NCBI RefSeq assembly: GCF_007827815.1
Contig: NZ_VITH01000001.1
Span: forward strand, 248,001 to 312,000
DNA from: Azospirillum brasilense
GTDB lineage: Bacteria; Pseudomonadota; Alphaproteobacteria; Azospirillales; Azospirillaceae
Direction: 5' to 3'
Length of the DNA stretch: 64,000 nt
Under the pieces are notes generated by a model. It saw only the letters and a list, made by a program, of their open reading frames with translations, was not told the origin of the DNA and did not search any database. Made by a program: the position numbers and the translations under genes. Below are positions 61,248-64,000 of the stretch, in pieces. Each line of letters opens with the position of its first letter. Positions within the stretch are counted from its first letter, which is position 1.

Positions 61248-62867
61248 TCACTCTGGCACGGAAGCGGACGGCGGGTCTTCCTTTTGTGCACCCGCCTTGG
61301 CCGCGGCGCGCAAAAGGTCCCGCGCCTCCTCGCCGTAGGCCAGCAGCCGTTCGGCGCAGCGATGGCGGTCGCCGACGGTCCGGAAGCGCGTGAGCGACAG
61401 CTCAACCTGCCGCTCGCGCAGCGCGGGGTCGGCGACCAGGGCGGCGGCGCGCTCCACATAGGCGGCGGCGTCCGGCACGGGAATGCCGGTCCCCGCCACG
61501 CTCGCCACATCGCCCCAGGCCAGCGTGACCACCGGCAGCCCCTCGGCGATGGCGTAGGCGGCGCTGCCGCCGCCCCCCTGGCGGGACGGGTTGAGGTAGG
61601 CGTGGCAGCGCCGGTAAAAGGCGCGGATGTCCTTGAGATGGCCCAGGCTGCGCATCCGCGCGCCGTTGCGCGCCGCCTTCAGCCGGGCCGGCAACCGCTC
61701 GACCTCCCCGGCGAAGACGATCACGGCGCCGGGGCAGCGGTCGAGGATGGCATCGGCGAGCGCGAGGAACTCCGCAGTCACCTCCAGGTCCAGGCGGGTG
61801 CCGACCACGGCGAAGACGAAGTCCGCATCGCCGAGGTCGAGCGTGCCCCCGACTCCCGCCGTGGGGGGTGGGGAGAAGCCCAGCGTGAAGGGCCGGAATC
61901 GCTGCGCGAAGGGGCCGCGGTAGAGCGCCGGCATGGCGTCCGTGTGGTTGCCCTCCTCATAGCCGAGGACGAGATGGGCCAGCGAGATGGTCATGCCGGA
62001 GGTGGTGGGCAGGCACACCACCGGCCGCGAGCCGCTCACCGCGAAGAGGTCGCCCACCACGTTGGCCCCGCCGAAGGTGACCAGCAGGTCGGGATCGTAG
62101 CCGTCGATGGCGCCGACGATGGTTTCCAGCTTCTCCTTCGAAAACGCCCGGTCGGTGAAGGACGCCATCTTCACCTGCCGACCGAACATCGTCAGCGCGA
62201 AGACGCCCTCGTAATCGGTGACCAGCTCCGCGATCATCGGCGGAACGAACAGGTTCTCGGCCCGCAGCGGCATGGTGTTGCAGTTGATGATGGCGACGTC
62301 GAGCCCGAACGCGTCCTGGAGCCGGCTGGCGTAATCGAAGCAGTCGCGCGAGGGCTGGTGCTGGTCGTTGGTGAACTGGTTGGTCAGAACGGCCACCCGG
62401 CGGATCGGCCCGTCGCGCGGCGCATGGCGCGGCGGAACGACGCCCCAGCGCCGCGCCACCGCCCGCACCAACTCCTCGTGGAAGCGGAACAGGTCGCAGG
62501 GGCCGAAGGCGGCCAGCTTCTCCGGCGCCGACGCCGCCAGGAAGAGCTGCCGGGCCATGCACCAGTAGGTGTAGTGCATCATCTGCGGTCCGACCCGCTC
62601 GCCGCCGAGCAGCAGGTAATGGAGAATCCGTTCGTAGTGGTAGAGGTCGCCGGTGAGCTGGAACAGCACGGAGTGGAGCAGCACCGTCTCGCCGGTCGGC
62701 GGATCGCGGCGCAGCTCCTCGGCGATGGACAGGCGGGCGTCCGGGTCCAGTTCGCGGCGCATGCGCTCGCAGTGGGCCGTCAGGGTGTTGAGCCGGTCGG
62801 CGTTGAACTGGCGCTCGGCCAGCAGGGCTTTCAGCGTGGCGGCCTGGTCCCCGGCGATGTCGGACAT
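61248..62867 (-). CDS. GT-B glycosyltransferase
   Basis: A 539-residue protein. Residues 1-150 are a helical extension (MSDIAGDQAATLKALLAERQ). The rest is a GT-B fold with VVGTRLDLEVTAEFL, PGAVIVFAGEVERLPARL, RSLGHLKDIRAFYRRCHAYL and PSRQGGGGSAAYAIAEGLPV, the donor-site region of family GT4-like transferases. It likely adds a hexose or the nonulosonate during flagellin glycan assembly. It has no membrane helix. It is second in the visible operon, 65 bp after the partial TPR gene. Confidence 0.85.
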   Translation of the reverse strand: MSDIAGDQAATLKALLAERQFNADRLNTLTAHCERMRRELDPDARLSIAEELRRDPPTGETVLLHSVLFQLTGDLYHYERILHYLLLGGERVGPQMMHYTYWCMARQLFLAASAPEKLAAFGPCDLFRFHEELVRAVARRWGVVPPRHAPRDGPIRRVAVLTNQFTNDQHQPSRDCFDYASRLQDAFGLDVAIINCNTMPLRAENLFVPPMIAELVTDYEGVFALTMFGRQVKMASFTDRAFSKEKLETIVGAIDGYDPDLLVTFGGANVVGDLFAVSGSRPVVCLPTTSGMTISLAHLVLGYEEGNHTDAMPALYRGPFAQRFRPFTLGFSPPPTAGVGGTLDLGDADFVFAVVGTRLDLEVTAEFLALADAILDRCPGAVIVFAGEVERLPARLKAARNGARMRSLGHLKDIRAFYRRCHAYLNPSRQGGGGSAAYAIAEGLPVVTLAWGDVASVAGTGIPVPDAAAYVERAAALVADPALRERQVELSLTRFRTVGDRHRCAERLLAYGEEARDLLRAAAKAGAQKEDPPSASVPE

Positions 62868-62932
62868 GCTGTTCCCCCAACCGGCGCCTGTGGTGCGCCT
62901 CGCCTCCTGATAGCCCCGACGTGGTTAAGGTT

Positions 62933-64000
62933 TCAAGAATGCGCGGCGGTTCGCTCCGCCAGCGCCGCCGCGGCCTCGGCGGCCACCGCGGCCCAATCGC
63001 CGGGCCGGGGCTGGCGGAACAGGCGGGCGGTCGGGTACCAGGGGCTGTCGGCGCGGTCGAGCAGCCAGCGCCAGTCCGGCGCGTGGGACAGCAGCACCCA
63101 CACCGGCACCCCCAGCGCTCCGGCCAGATGAGCGGGAGCGGTGCAGGAGGACACCACCAGATCGAGCGACGCCATGATCGCCGCGGTGTCGGCGAAGGCG
63201 CTGATCTCCGGCGCCAGATCGGTGAAGGAGGCCGGCATCGCCCGCCCCGCCAGCTCGTCGTGGCCGGGGCCGAGTTGCAGCCCGAAGAAGCGGCAGCCCG
63301 GCACCGCCAGCAGCGGGGCCAGCGCCGCCAGCCCCGGCGACCGCTCGCGGTCCCCGGCGAATTGCGGGTTGCCGGCCCAGACCAGCCCGACCGTGAGCCC
63401 CTCAGCGGCCAGCCGTTCCCGCCACGCCGCGACGCGCGCCGGGTCGGCGGTCAGGTAGGGCACGGCGGCGGGGATGGTCTCCAGCCGGGTGGCGAAGGCC
63501 CGCGGCAGGCTGAGCAGTGGGCACTGCCAGTCGAACGCCGGCAAGGGCTCACCGCGCGCGACGACCCGCTCCACTCCCGGCAGACCGCGGAACAGCGGCA
63601 CCAGATCGGCGCCGGTCTCCAGCAGCACGCGGGCACCGCGGGCAGCGACCAGGGGGGCGTAGCGGACGAACTGGATGGCGTCGCCGCGGCCCTGCTCCTC
63701 GTGCAGCAGGATGGTCTGCCCGGCGATGTCCTCGCCGCTCCACAGCGGTTGCGGCAGGCCGCGCGGCCTGGTCGGGAAATCGGCCACGCCCCAGCGCGCC
63801 TCGTAATCCTCCCACCCTCCGATCAGGTCGCCGGCCAGCAGCCGCGCCAACGCGCGGTTCCAGCGCGCCTCGGCGCTCGACGGCTCAAGGCGGACGGCCC
63901 GGTCGTGCAGGCGCAGCGACGCCGCGACCGCCCGCCGGTCCCGCAGACGGTTCGCCAGCCCGCTCAGCGCGCTGCGGTGATCGGGCCGGAGGACCAGCGC
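62933..64000 (-). CDS. TPR-containing glycosyltransferase (5' end outside window)
   Basis: The frame is open to base 64000, so the gene starts beyond the window; 355 residues are visible. TPR-like units (PSSAEARWNRALARLLAGDL) are followed by a GT9/GT-B-like domain with HEEQGRGDAIQFVRYAPLVA, VGLVWAGNPQFAGDRERS and APAHLAGALGVPVWVLL. It belongs to the same broad family as the modular proteins but to a distinct, more common branch (HEEQGRGDAIQF instead of REQGVGDEI). Any start inside the visible part, such as TTG 63850, would split a TPR. Confidence 0.85.
   Translation of the reverse strand, partial: ALVLRPDHRSALSGLANRLRDRRAVAASLRLHDRAVRLEPSSAEARWNRALARLLAGDLIGGWEDYEARWGVADFPTRPRGLPQPLWSGEDIAGQTILLHEEQGRGDAIQFVRYAPLVAARGARVLLETGADLVPLFRGLPGVERVVARGEPLPAFDWQCPLLSLPRAFATRLETIPAAVPYLTADPARVAAWRERLAAEGLTVGLVWAGNPQFAGDRERSPGLAALAPLLAVPGCRFFGLQLGPGHDELAGRAMPASFTDLAPEISAFADTAAIMASLDLVVSSCTAPAHLAGALGVPVWVLLSHAPDWRWLLDRADSPWYPTARLFRQPRPGDWAAVAAEAAAALAERTAAHS

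Noticed and set aside
59106..63131. 1341-codon plus-strand frame opposite the nonulosonate operon
   Set aside because: Antisense to several well-supported genes; composition is shadow-like.

Overview
The window is very GC-rich, densely coded DNA with strong third-position GC bias. The gene content points to an Azospirillum-like alphaproteobacterium (Rhodospirillales): a large flagellin with FlbT, PhyR, a group-specific RpoH, pseudaminate synthase, and TPR-glycosyltransferase proteins resembling Caulobacter FlmG. I see no rRNA, tRNA, insertion sequence, prophage or CRISPR array. It reads as ordinary chromosome or chromid sequence with one clearly accessory region from about 42 to 64 kb.

Layout: 0-11 kb is mixed housekeeping (end of a patatin-like lipase, GNAT, outer-membrane protein, NhaP2-type antiporter, PAS-GGDEF-EAL protein, RpoH, CheY-like regulator, M23 peptidase, YajQ). 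It also holds two small uncharacterised genes whose upstream DNA looks like flagellar sigma-54 control regions. 11-13 kb and 35-37 kb carry two paralogous three-gene operons: an ExbB/TolQ/MotA-like channel, a one-helix protein with a beta-type periplasmic domain, and a second membrane protein. I read these as an undescribed ion-driven envelope machine. 13-20 kb has a hemerythrin, a DUF3072 protein and a complete dipeptide ABC importer (dppABCDF). 20-31 kb has a methyltransferase divergent from its likely HTH regulator, an EamA transporter, hutU and hutI separated by a PIN/antitoxin pair, a ChbG-type deacetylase, a methyltransferase, a GtrA protein, and a MarR plus 2-aminobenzoate-CoA-ligase-like pair. 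31-42 kb has PhyR, PurU, the second motor operon, a 55-residue coiled-coil gene, an amidase, a BON lipoprotein and TPR proteins.

42-64 kb looks like a flagellin glycosylation island. It contains flagellin; FlbT translationally coupled to a 1988-residue protein with three TPR-plus-glycosyltransferase modules; a convergent 1196-residue two-module relative; and an operon running toward flagellin. That operon encodes another TPR glycosyltransferase, a GT-B glycosyltransferase, pseudaminate synthase PseI, an SpsF-type nucleotidyltransferase, and a small acyl-assembly set (two acyl carrier proteins, an AMP ligase, an alpha/beta hydrolase, FabG-like and FabH-like enzymes). My model is that the operon makes a nonulosonic acid with a custom acyl group, activates it, and the modular TPR enzymes attach it to flagellin.

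The flagellin promoter has a GG-N10-GC sigma-54 element, with four 17-bp palindromes starting 54, 75, 96 and 126 bp upstream of the -24 element. A hypothetical gene at 9901-10353 has the same arrangement at 54, 76 and 97 bp, which links it to the flagellar regulon. A 92-nt near-identical inverted repeat joins the two large glycosyltransferase genes and could allow in-frame module exchange by inversion.
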